Notes: generated by a model from the sequence alone, not told the origin. Shown: positions 1-4,492, numbered from the stretch's first letter. The stretch is 10,926 bases of DNA from Nanobdellota archaeon (GCA_030689875.1 JAUYHR010000077.1:1-10926); one strand, 5' to 3'. Made by a program: numbers and translations.

Positions 1-2
1 TG

Positions 3-50
3 AGCAAAGAGGAATTAAATAAATTAGCTGAGAAAATCAAAGGGAAATAA
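3..50 (+). CDS. C-terminal end of an unidentified upstream gene (partial)
   Basis: An open frame enters from the left edge and ends at TAA 48-50 with the peptide SKEELNKLAEKIKGK. Only one base separates this stop from the pheT start, so the two are probably co-transcribed. In many archaea pheS precedes pheT, so the alpha subunit is a candidate. The visible 15 residues are a generic charged helix and do not identify it. The codon before the first complete one ends in TG, so an ATG, GTG or TTG cannot be excluded there. Confidence 0.5.
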   Translation, partial: SKEELNKLAEKIKGK

Positions 51-51
51 A

Positions 52-1695
52 ATGGCGAACATAAAATTTAATAAAAAAATCTTTGAAAAAGAAATCGGTA
101 AATTAGACGAAGCCATGCAAAATAAAATCGCGATGTTTGGAACAACGCTTGAACAGATTACAGACAATGAAATAGAAATTGAAGTAAATCCAAATAGACC
201 CGATTTGTTGTCTTATTCAGGATTTAAGAGAAGTTTTTTAAATTTTTTGGAAAAAACTAAAGGACTGAAAAAGTATGAACTGAAAAAGCCGGAAAAAAAT
301 TATGAAGTGATTGTGGATTCTTCTGTAAAAGAAGTTCGTCCATATACTGCATGCGCTATTGTAAAAAAATTAAATTTGAATAATGAGAAAATAAAAGAAT
401 TAATTGATATGCAGGAAAAACTTCATTTTACAGTCGGAAGAAAAAGAAAAAAGTTTGCAATAGGAATTTATCCTTTGGAAAAAATAAAACTGCCGATAAC
501 TTATACTGCTTTAGAGCCGGATAAAATAAAATTTATTCCTCTTGAAGCTACCAGAGAAATGTCCGGGCTTGAAATTTTGCAAAGGCATCCGACGGGCAGA
601 GATTATGCCCACTTGCTTGCAGGCAAGTCCAAATTTCCCGTTTTTATTGACGCTGACAAAAACATATTGAGTATGCCTCCGATAATAAACTCTCAGTCAA
701 CTGGGAAAATTACAGAAGGAACAAAAGAGGTTTTTGTTGAATGTTCCGGATTTGATTTATGGATTCTTGAAAAATGTTTGAATATTGTTGTTACAAGTCT
801 GGCAGAAATTGGGGGCGAGATATATCAAATGAAAGTCGGCTCAAAAATAACTCCGGATTTGAAAACAGAAAAAAGAAAGATTTCTATCGAAAACACCAAC
901 AAGCTTCTTGGCTTGGATTTAAATGAAAAACAAGTTAAAAAATTTTTAGAAAAAATGGGGCATAATTATTCAGATAAAGAAGTTGAAACTCCTTCGTGGA
1001 GAGTTGATGTTTTGCATGAAGTTGATTTAATTGAGGATATTGCAATTGCTTACGGTTATGATAATTTTGTTCCTGAACTACCACAGATTTCAACAATCGG
1101 GCAGGAAAATCAAAAAGAAGTTATTAAGAAAAAAATTTCAGAAATATTGTCAGGATTAAATATGCTTGAAATTTCCAATTATCATTTAACAAATAGAAAA
1201 GACCAGTTTGAGAAAATGGGGATTCTGGAAAAACAAGAAAAAGATTTCATCGAAGTTGAGGAATCAAAAACAGATTATAATTTTTTAAGAAAAGACCTGA
1301 CGCATTATTTGCTAAAAACATTTTCAGAAAATACAGATTCAGAATACCCACAAAGAATTTTTGAAACTGGTAGAATTTTTGAATTGAATAATGCTAATAA
1401 AATAATTGAAAGAGAAAAACTTTCGGCTGCATTGGTTTCTGGAAATTTCACAGAACTAAAACAAATCTTATTGCATCTGTTCAATATGCTTAACATAGAA
1501 GTTAAACTTAAAGAACCTGAAAAATTTCCAATGCATTTTATAGACGGCAGAGTTGCGGAGATAATTTTAGGCGAAGAGAAAATCGGATATCTTGGAGAAA
1601 TTCATCCAAAAATACTTAAAAATTGGAAAATTAAAATGCCTGTGGCATTGTTTGAGATTGAGTTGGCGAGCATTTTCGCGAGAGTAAATGATTAG
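52..1695 (+). CDS. pheT: Phenylalanine--tRNA ligase beta subunit, archaeal type
   Basis: This is the beta subunit of the (alpha-beta)2 cytosolic PheRS, which charges tRNA-Phe. The catalytic centre is in the alpha subunit; beta supplies tRNA binding and, in the family, editing of misacylated Tyr. The 547-aa length fits the compact archaeal/eukaryotic form rather than the roughly 800-aa bacterial form, and there is no N-terminal tRNA-binding EMAP-like extension. Visible landmarks are EVNPNRPDLLS at residues 44-54, a B3/B4-like region around 90-250 including MPPIINS (208-214), and a B5 domain around 275-340 with TPSWRVDVLHEVDLIEDIA and YGYDN. A degenerate class II-like domain follows to the C-terminus (FETGRIFEL 437-445, GYLGEIHP 512-519). 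The ATG directly follows the upstream stop; GGG at 42-44 is at most a weak ribosome site. Confidence 0.95.
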   Translation: MANIKFNKKIFEKEIGKLDEAMQNKIAMFGTTLEQITDNEIEIEVNPNRPDLLSYSGFKRSFLNFLEKTKGLKKYELKKPEKNYEVIVDSSVKEVRPYTACAIVKKLNLNNEKIKELIDMQEKLHFTVGRKRKKFAIGIYPLEKIKLPITYTALEPDKIKFIPLEATREMSGLEILQRHPTGRDYAHLLAGKSKFPVFIDADKNILSMPPIINSQSTGKITEGTKEVFVECSGFDLWILEKCLNIVVTSLAEIGGEIYQMKVGSKITPDLKTEKRKISIENTNKLLGLDLNEKQVKKFLEKMGHNYSDKEVETPSWRVDVLHEVDLIEDIAIAYGYDNFVPELPQISTIGQENQKEVIKKKISEILSGLNMLEISNYHLTNRKDQFEKMGILEKQEKDFIEVEESKTDYNFLRKDLTHYLLKTFSENTDSEYPQRIFETGRIFELNNANKIIEREKLSAALVSGNFTELKQILLHLFNMLNIEVKLKEPEKFPMHFIDGRVAEIILGEEKIGYLGEIHPKILKNWKIKMPVALFEIELASIFARVND

Positions 1696-1755
1696 AATTT
1701 TTGCTAAAATAAATTGCGAGCGAGGATGCGAGTAGAGGGTTTTTAAGAAATTAAT
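1696..1755 (+). terminator. Convergent intergenic region with T-tracts and a CGAG-rich patch
   Basis: This 60-bp gap lies between the convergent ends of pheT and the 160-aa gene. It holds short T-runs (about 1700-1704 and 1739-1743) that could serve as archaeal U-tract terminators for pheT. At about 1716-1738 there is a GC-richer, CGAG-rich patch resembling sequence near tRNA-Thr. The terminator call rests only on position and T-runs. Confidence 0.3.
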
Positions 1756-2238
1756 CTAACCAAAATACCCTTTTTCAGTTTTTTCAGATTTAATATCCAC
1801 TCTTTTTTCAACACCTTCAATAATTTTTATAAAATCTTTTTTGATTTCCTGCCAGAGAACATACGAATTTTTAATAAATTCTGCCTCTTTTTTTTCAGAA
1901 TAATCAATTAATTTCATTGCATCAATTTCTAATTTTGAAATTTTTTTGTAAATTTCAGATAATTTATTTTTTTCTTCAACGCTTAAAGATTTTATAATTG
2001 GAAACAAGAACATTGGAACATTTACTGGATTTAAAATTGCTTCAACAAACCTCAAAAAGTTTTCAAGAGTTTCTCCGATTGTTTCTCTAATCTCCCTGAC
2101 TAAAAAATCAGTTTCTGTTTGCGCTGTTTTCTCTATTTTGAAATCTTCATTTAACTTATCAAACTCAGGCAATCCGTATTTTTTTTGAATTTTAGAATAA
2201 TTCTCTTTTAATTTTGCTAATTTGGATTTTTCAGTCAT
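1756..2238 (-). CDS. Hypothetical all-helical soluble protein, 160 aa
   Basis: I do not recognise the family. The protein is rich in Lys and Glu with regularly spaced hydrophobics. It appears to consist of several amphipathic helices: about 1-25, a long one at 43-70, 85-112 and 113-147. A Pro-containing hydrophobic turn (NPVNVPMFLFP, 70-80) breaks the middle. No Cys motif, nucleotide-binding loop, signal peptide or clear membrane span is visible. A scaffold or coiled-coil-like role is possible but not shown. The start is supported by TTTTATAAAA at 2259-2268, centred 25 nt before the ATG as in leaderless archaeal genes. It has its own promoter rather than reading through from the 95-aa gene 35 nt upstream. 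Confidence 0.7.
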   Translation of the reverse strand: MTEKSKLAKLKENYSKIQKKYGLPEFDKLNEDFKIEKTAQTETDFLVREIRETIGETLENFLRFVEAILNPVNVPMFLFPIIKSLSVEEKNKLSEIYKKISKLEIDAMKLIDYSEKKEAEFIKNSYVLWQEIKKDFIKIIEGVEKRVDIKSEKTEKGYFG

Positions 2239-2258
2239 AAAGAAATCATTTAAAAAGA

Positions 2259-2268
2259 TTTTATAAAA
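2259..2268 (-). promoter_or_regulatory. TATA box of the 160-aa gene
   Basis: TTTTATAAAA is centred about 25 nt upstream of the ATG ending at 2238. Transcription would therefore begin at or next to the start codon. Confidence 0.5.
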
Positions 2269-2273
2269 CTATC

Positions 2274-2540
2274 TTAAACCTGGCTCAAAGCGCCAAGTAT
2301 TAAAAATAAGAAGAAAATAATTGAGACAACCAGTGAAAATAAATTTAATGTGGAATATTTTCCTGTCTCATCGGTTAATCCAGATATTGAAGTAACAAAA
2401 GCTACAATTAGCAATACAAATGAGATTATAAACAAGGCGACAATTGCAGAAGAGTTTCCGATAAGAGCGGGAAGAACAAAAAAGAATAAAGATAATAAGA
2501 GCATTATAAAAGAAAATGTTGAAGCGATATTTTTTGCCAT
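2274..2540 (-). CDS. Small three-span membrane protein, 88 aa
   Basis: This is a hypothetical integral membrane protein. Starting from MAKNIAST, it has three hydrophobic segments at about residues 8-27, 33-53 and 67-86. A short polar loop (SGLTDETGKYSTLN) separates spans two and three. No catalytic motif is visible and I cannot name the family. An in-frame ATG 7 codons upstream (2561) would give 95 aa. I prefer 2540 because the TATA box TTATAAATG (2560-2568) overlaps the upstream ATG and lies about 24 nt before the downstream one, matching the leaderless pattern of its neighbours. Confidence 0.65.
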   Translation of the reverse strand: MAKNIASTFSFIMLLLSLFFFVLPALIGNSSAIVALFIISFVLLIVAFVTSISGLTDETGKYSTLNLFSLVVSIIFFLFLILGALSQV

Positions 2541-2559
2541 GATTAAATAAAGATTTTGC

Positions 2560-2568
2560 ATTTATAAG
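2560..2568 (-). promoter_or_regulatory. TATA box that decides the start of the 88-aa gene
   Basis: TTATAAATG on the minus strand is centred about 24 nt before ATG 2540. It overlaps the alternative ATG at 2561, so that codon would probably not be in the transcript. Confidence 0.5.
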
Positions 2569-2661
2569 AATTATTGAAGTGTGAAATCTATTTTGTAAGT
2601 AAATAAAAATCCTGCGCCAAAAAAATCTTTTTTAAACCTTTTGAGATTTTAGCGTCATCTT

Positions 2662-2732
2662 TTCTCCACTTCGTTCAAAAAGCCTGCGCTGACGCACATT
2701 TTTTCTCACGATGTTCGAAAAGCCTGCGCTGA
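2662..2732 (-). repeat. Imperfect 40-bp tandem repeat containing a copy of the tRNA-Thr 3' end
   Basis: Positions 2673-2692 repeat 2713-2732 with 19 of 20 bases identical. The repeated block contains the last 11 nt of tRNA-Thr (acceptor 3' strand and start of the T-stem) plus its immediate downstream flank. Similarity extends weakly leftward (TTCTCCACTTCGTTC versus TTCTCACGATGTTC). A third, weaker CCTGCGC lies at 2611-2617. The unit is a partial duplication of the tRNA 3' end and its flank. Confidence 0.7.
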
Positions 2733-2837
2733 GAGTCGAACTCAGGACCTCAACATTTTTGGTACGAAGATGTTTGCGGAATTTTATTCCAGCTCACATT
2801 ACCAATGTTGCGCTCTTACCAACTGAGCTACACAGGC
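2722..2837 (-). tRNA. tRNA-Thr(GGU), intron-containing
   Basis: The gene reads on the minus strand. Acceptor GCCTGTG pairs with CGCAGGC (one T-G wobble). The D-arm is GCTC/GAGC, the anticodon stem CAACA/TGTTG, and the T-arm CTGAG/CTCAG with loop TTCGACT. The loop TTGGTA-A gives anticodon GGT (positions 2803-2801). The mature RNA is 73 nt plus discriminator T (position 2721). The intron at 2757-2799 interrupts at the canonical site after nucleotide 37. A copy of the 5' end lies upstream in a structured leader, and a copy of the 3' end lies downstream. No CCA is encoded. Confidence 0.93.
2757..2799 (-). other. tRNA-Thr intron (43 nt) with bulge-helix-bulge splice motif
   Basis: The exon/intron junctions form a canonical archaeal BHB. 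TTGG (tRNA 32-35) pairs with CCAA near the intron 3' end, leaving 3-nt bulges TA^A and AA^A. These are flanked by the anticodon stem on one side and a wobble-rich intron helix on the other. The intron interior has the hairpin GGAAT-AAA-ATTCC. This is the substrate expected for the tRNA splicing endonuclease. Confidence 0.88.
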
Positions 2838-2972
2838 ATATTTTATATTCTGTGTAGCGAAGGTATTTTAGTTTTTCTACCATTGTAGTTTCTTTCGTTT
2901 GGCTTCTAGACGAACGAGGGTGAACATAGTGAGCCATTTTCTAAAAAGAAACCCATGAGCTACACAGGCATA
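2838..2972 (-). ncRNA. Structured leader element upstream of tRNA-Thr with copy and complement of the tRNA 5' end
   Basis: Reading toward the tRNA on the minus strand: (1) a direct copy of the tRNA 5' end with 3 nt of leader, TATGCCTGTGTAGCTCA, 2956-2972 identical to 2824-2840 over 17 nt; (2) TGG, then a hairpin whose outer stem is GTTTCTTT/AAAGAAAC (2945-2952 with 2888-2895) around 49 nt; (3) a second hairpin CTAC-AATG-GTAG, then AAAAACTAA; (4) GCTACACAG (2850-2858), complementary to both the copy and the tRNA; (5) the tRNA. The same plan precedes tRNA-Glu. A TATA box upstream of the copy suggests that the element is transcribed with the tRNA. Whether it is a regulatory RNA or an inserted element is unknown. 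Confidence 0.6.
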
Positions 2973-2995
2973 CAGAATATTAATTAAGAATAAGG

Positions 2996-3003
2996 TTATA
3001 AAA
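2996..3003 (-). promoter_or_regulatory. Probable TATA box for the tRNA-Thr leader transcript
   Basis: TTTTATAA on the minus strand is about 30 nt upstream of the 5'-end copy at 2969. Transcription would start near 2974, placing the leader element inside the pre-tRNA. Closer to the tRNA, the only TATA-like bases are in CTAAAATACC near 2862-2871, which is a weaker match. Confidence 0.35.
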
Positions 3004-3028
3004 TTATTTAATTATCTTTTAGAAATTT

Positions 3029-3325
3029 TTATTTAGCAGATTTTTTCACTTTTCCCCTTGCAAAAATAATCACTAAAAAAACAATTAGAAAAGCGAGAGC
3101 AACAAATCCAAAAAGCATTGCTAATAAATAAAAAGTATCCTGATAAAGAGTATTTCCTGAAACAGTGAATAAAATAAAACTGATTATTGATAAAAGCGCG
3201 AATAAAATAAGATCTCTTAAAGCTAGTCTTGAGTTGTATTTTGAAGTAATTTGTTTTACTGGAATTGTTTTCTTTTTAACGGCAACAGATTTTTTTCGTG
3301 ACTTCTTCACGCTCTTTTTAGCCAT
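3029..3325 (-). CDS. Small two-span membrane protein with a Lys-rich N-terminal tail, 98 aa
   Basis: This is a hypothetical membrane protein. Residues 1-30 form a very basic tail (MAKKSVKKSRKKSVAVKKK). Two hydrophobic segments follow at about 37-55 and 64-88, and the end is basic (ARGKVKKSAK). By the positive-inside rule both ends should be cytoplasmic, where the tail could contact nucleic acid or acidic lipid head groups; that is inference. No known domain is recognised. The start is supported by the TATA box CTTTTAAACC (3346-3355 on the minus strand), centred 25 nt before the ATG. Confidence 0.7.
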   Translation of the reverse strand: MAKKSVKKSRKKSVAVKKKTIPVKQITSKYNSRLALRDLILFALLSIISFILFTVSGNTLYQDTFYLLAMLFGFVALAFLIVFLVIIFARGKVKKSAK

Positions 3326-3345
3326 ATTCTATTATAGTATTTCTG

Positions 3346-3355
3346 GTTTAAAAGC
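3346..3355 (-). promoter_or_regulatory. TATA box of the 98-aa gene
   Basis: GCTTTTAAAC on the minus strand is centred about 25 nt before ATG 3325, consistent with a leaderless mRNA. Confidence 0.45.
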
Positions 3356-3442
3356 TTTTAGTAGCTTGATTTGAAATTGTTTTCACCACAAGGGCGATAA
3401 GATAAATTGAGATTTTGAGTTTTTTGAATGGCGAAATTGCTC

Positions 3443-3455
3443 GTCGCAGAGCGAC
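3443..3455. repeat. Short GC-rich hairpin in the 3326-3494 intergenic region
   Basis: GTCGC-AGA-GCGAC is a perfect 5-bp stem with a 3-nt loop in otherwise AT-rich DNA. It lies downstream of the 65-aa gene and upstream of the 98-aa gene promoter. It may help end the 108/65-aa transcript, or it may be a relic of a small dispersed repeat. Apart from this hairpin, the TATA box and the T-tract after the 65-aa stop, I see nothing else in this stretch. Confidence 0.35.
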
Positions 3456-3477
3456 TCGGATTTATTTATAAAATTTT

Positions 3478-3494
3478 AACAAAAAAATCAAAAC
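3478..3494 (-). terminator. U-tract terminator after the 65-aa gene
   Basis: Directly after the stop codon the minus strand reads TTTTGATTTTTTTG followed by more A/T. Oligo-U runs of this kind terminate archaeal RNA polymerase. Confidence 0.45.
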
Positions 3495-3692
3495 TTAGTT
3501 TGGAATCCAGTTTAATTTAGAAACATGCCCGGTTATACTGAAAAAATTGGAATAAATTTCTCCTAACCAGTTAAAATATAATTTTGAAAAAGTTTTTAAT
3601 TGTTCTTTATCAGATAAATGCAGATTTTGGTTATTAATTATTATCAACCCAACAAGAATAAAAAAAATTAAAATAAATATTAAAATTTTCAT
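3495..3692 (-). CDS. Single-span membrane protein, 65 aa, paralogue of the 108-aa neighbour
   Basis: The N-terminal hydrophobic segment (residues 2-20, MKILIFILIFFILVGLIII) is an anchor or uncleaved signal. It is followed by a short outer domain, LKTFSKLYFNWLGEIYSNFF...ITGHVSKLNW. That domain aligns without gaps to the C-terminal part of the 108-aa protein encoded 11 nt upstream; shared residues include KLYF, W, G, ITxxxxKLNW. I do not recognise a family outside this pair. It has no promoter or Shine-Dalgarno sequence of its own in the 11-nt gap, so it is probably the second gene of a two-gene operon. It could be a cut-down duplicate that lost the first membrane span. Confidence 0.7.
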   Translation of the reverse strand: MKILIFILIFFILVGLIIINNQNLHLSDKEQLKTFSKLYFNWLGEIYSNFFSITGHVSKLNWIPN

Positions 3693-3703
3693 AATTTTTA
3701 ATG

Positions 3704-4030
3704 CTAAGAGTTTGAGATATTTTTTTCATTTAGGCTGGAACTATCGCCTTTCCAATTTAACTTAATTGCATTTGCAGTAATTGTCTTAAAATTTTTAAAG
3801 ATGCTTCCAATCCAGATAAAATAAAGTTTTGCAACAGTTTGGAGGCCGTCGATGGATTTATAGTTTATGTCTTTTCCTTTAAGTGTAACTGCAAATCCAA
3901 AATAGCTGACTAATATCAGGGCAATTAAAAGAATCGCAAAAAATTTGTGCTTGAATCTTCTTAATTCAACAAGTATCCAGATTAATGCAATTATAAGCAC
4001 TATTATTATAATCGTCACCGCAATTCCCAT
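3704..4030 (-). CDS. Two-span membrane protein, 108 aa, with KLYFxWxGxxFxNFxxIT motif
   Basis: This is a hypothetical membrane protein. Spans are at about residues 3-21 and 32-50, joined by a basic loop (RRFKHKF). A short hydrophilic region precedes the motif LQTVAKLYFIWIGSIFKNFK...ITANAIKLNWKGD (about 64-95), and the tail is polar (SSSLNEKNISNS). The motif is shared with the 65-aa product of the next gene, so this is a tandem paralogous pair. The alternation of aromatics and small residues in the motif suggests an amphipathic helix lying on or in the membrane; that is inference. A TATA box lies at 4051-4060, about 26 nt before the ATG, and would drive both genes. Confidence 0.7.
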   Translation of the reverse strand: MGIAVTIIIIVLIIALIWILVELRRFKHKFFAILLIALILVSYFGFAVTLKGKDINYKSIDGLQTVAKLYFIWIGSIFKNFKTITANAIKLNWKGDSSSLNEKNISNS

Positions 4031-4050
4031 ATAGAATATAAATAAAAGAG

Positions 4051-4060
4051 GTATAAAAAC
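4051..4060 (-). promoter_or_regulatory. TATA box of the 108-aa/65-aa operon
   Basis: GTTTTTATAC on the minus strand is centred about 26 nt before ATG 4030. Confidence 0.45.
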
Positions 4061-4092
4061 TTAACGTCCGGAAATTCGTTTAGAAAATTATA

Positions 4093-4106
4093 AAAACGCC
4101 CCGACC
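4093..4106 (-). repeat. Copy of the tRNA-Glu 3' end with flank, 14 nt
   Basis: Positions 4093-4106 are identical to 4246-4259. The repeat contains the last 9 nt of tRNA-Glu (GGTCGGGGC on the minus strand), its discriminator G and four downstream Ts. The two copies are 153 bp apart. Nothing resembling the rest of a tRNA continues from this copy, so it is a fragment and not a second gene. Confidence 0.65.
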
Positions 4107-4113
4107 TGCTCCC

Positions 4114-4171
4114 AATCATGAAAGCTGTTATTAATATGTTCTTTGAATTAAAATTTGTCACTTTCATAATT
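4114..4171. repeat. Inverted repeat in the tRNA-Glu downstream region
   Basis: AATCATGAAAG (4114-4124) and CTTTCATAATT (4161-4171) are inverted copies with one mismatch around a 36-nt AT-rich interior. With the next inverted repeat it fills the space between the tRNA-Glu 3' end and its partial copy. Confidence 0.4.
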
Positions 4172-4192
4172 GCTCGGATTCGAAACAAATAA
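4118..4192 (+). CDS. Candidate 24-aa microprotein or degraded gene start
   Basis: The ORF encodes MKAVINMFFELKFVTFIIAR followed by IRNK and a TAA. It is hydrophobic with a basic end, as in a very small membrane peptide. What makes it worth listing is a good TATA box (TTATAAAAAC, 4088-4097) centred about 26 nt before the ATG, the same spacing as the accepted leaderless genes here. The tRNA-Glu 3'-end copy lies between box and ATG. Against it: the length is easily reached by chance in AT-rich DNA, and nothing else supports translation. Confidence 0.22.
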   Translation: MKAVINMFFELKFVTFIIARIRNK

Positions 4193-4205
4193 GGAACCCC
4201 AACGG

Positions 4206-4243
4206 AAAATATATTTCTGTTTTTAAATTTACAAATATATTTT
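4206..4243 (-). terminator. Perfect 11-bp inverted repeat just downstream of tRNA-Glu
   Basis: AAAATATATTT (4206-4216) and AAATATATTTT (4233-4243) are inverted copies with a 16-nt loop. The repeat begins 7 nt past the tRNA 3' end on the minus strand, after a TTTTGAAAAA run. It is suitably placed for 3'-end formation of the pre-tRNA, though a stem made only of A-T pairs may simply reflect composition. Confidence 0.4.
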
Positions 4244-4250
4244 TCAAAAC

Positions 4251-4322
4251 GCCCCGACCGGGATTCGAACCCGGGTCACCGCCGTGAAAGGGCAGCATTC
4301 TTGGCCTCTGAACTATCGGGGC
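4251..4322 (-). tRNA. tRNA-Glu(UUC)
   Basis: This is a complete 72-nt tRNA on the minus strand without an intron. Acceptor GCCCCGA/TCGGGGC is perfect. The D-arm GTTC/GAAT has a G-T pair. The anticodon stem is CTGCC/GGCGG with loop CTTTCAC, giving anticodon TTC. The T-arm is CCGGG/CCCGG with loop TTCGAAT. The discriminator is G (4250) and no CCA is encoded. Upstream lies a structured leader containing a copy and a complement of this tRNA's own 5' end; downstream lies a 14-nt copy of its 3' end. Confidence 0.96.
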
Positions 4323-4411
4323 TTACTTCTTCCCGATAGTTCCTAACTTAGTTTTTTCTACCACTGTAGTTTCTTTTTTTCTAAAAAAGAAACCCACTGA
4401 ACTATCGGGGC
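4323..4411 (-). ncRNA. Structured leader element upstream of tRNA-Glu with copy and complement of the tRNA 5' end
   Basis: On the minus strand the order is: a copy of the tRNA 5' end, GCCCCGATAGTTCAG (4397-4411, identical to 4308-4322 and 17/18 if extended to 4394); GG and a perfect 11-bp hairpin with a 3-nt loop (4369-4393, arms GTTTCTTTTTT and AAAAAAGAAAC); a small hairpin CTAC-AGTG-GTAG; AAAAAACTAA; GAACTATCGGG (4332-4342); 9 nt; then the tRNA. GAACTATCGGG is an 11-nt perfect complement to both the copy and the genuine tRNA 5' end. Core sequence and order match the tRNA-Thr leader, while the copy and complement match tRNA-Glu. The likely TATA box (4440-4449) is upstream of all of this. Confidence 0.62.
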
Positions 4412-4439
4412 AGATTATAAAATCTTAAGAGTAAATTAG

Positions 4440-4449
4440 TTTTTAAAAG
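4440..4449 (-). promoter_or_regulatory. Probable TATA box for the tRNA-Glu leader transcript
   Basis: CTTTTAAAAA on the minus strand is about 33 nt upstream of the 5'-end copy. A start near 4420 would include the leader in the pre-tRNA. Around 4348, where a TATA box serving the tRNA alone should be, the sequence (AAAAAACTAAGTTAGG) is not TATA-like. Confidence 0.35.
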
Positions 4450-4462
4450 TAACTTTAATAAC

Positions 4463-4473
4463 CTTTAAATATA
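4463..4473 (+). promoter_or_regulatory. TATA box of the 412-aa gene
   Basis: CTTTAAATATA is centred about 26 nt before ATG 4493 and supports that start as leaderless. It is divergent from the tRNA-Glu promoter. Confidence 0.5.
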
Positions 4474-4492
4474 ATATTTTCCTATTTCCTAA

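Noticed and set aside
1305..1496. Minus-strand open frame of 63 codons within pheT.
   Set aside because: It is a shadow of the well-supported pheT coding sequence.
2350..2550. Plus-strand open frame of 66 codons.
   Set aside because: It is the complement of the small membrane protein gene, which has a TATA-supported start and clear transmembrane pattern.
2873..2891. Plus-strand TTTTCTACCATTGTAG, and the equivalent at 4355-4370, resemble the stem-loop handle of Cas12a crRNA repeats.
   Set aside because: Only the CTAC/GTAG stem and T-rich lead match. There is no repeat-spacer array or cas gene, and on the tRNA strand the sequence is explained as the small hairpin of the tRNA leader core.
3165..3374. 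Plus-strand open frame of 69 codons.
   Set aside because: It overlaps the 98-aa gene antisense; no TATA box is visible at the expected distance and its composition is that of a reverse-translated membrane protein.
3428..3523. Short plus-strand ORF (MAKLLVAERLGFIYKILTKK...) starting in the 3326-3494 gap.
   Set aside because: There is no convincing TATA box or Shine-Dalgarno site, it runs antisense into the 65-aa gene, and it contains the GC-rich hairpin.
4171..4185. TTTCGAATCCGAG-like sequence on the minus strand, similar to a tRNA T-arm.
   Set aside because: Only the T-loop-like heptamer matches; no acceptor or anticodon arm can be built around it.
4397..4411. The 5'-end copies (4397-4411, 2956-2972) as 5' halves of split, trans-spliced tRNAs like those of Nanoarchaeum.
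   Set aside because: The copies stop in the D-loop, well before the anticodon, and complete tRNA genes for the same acceptors are adjacent.
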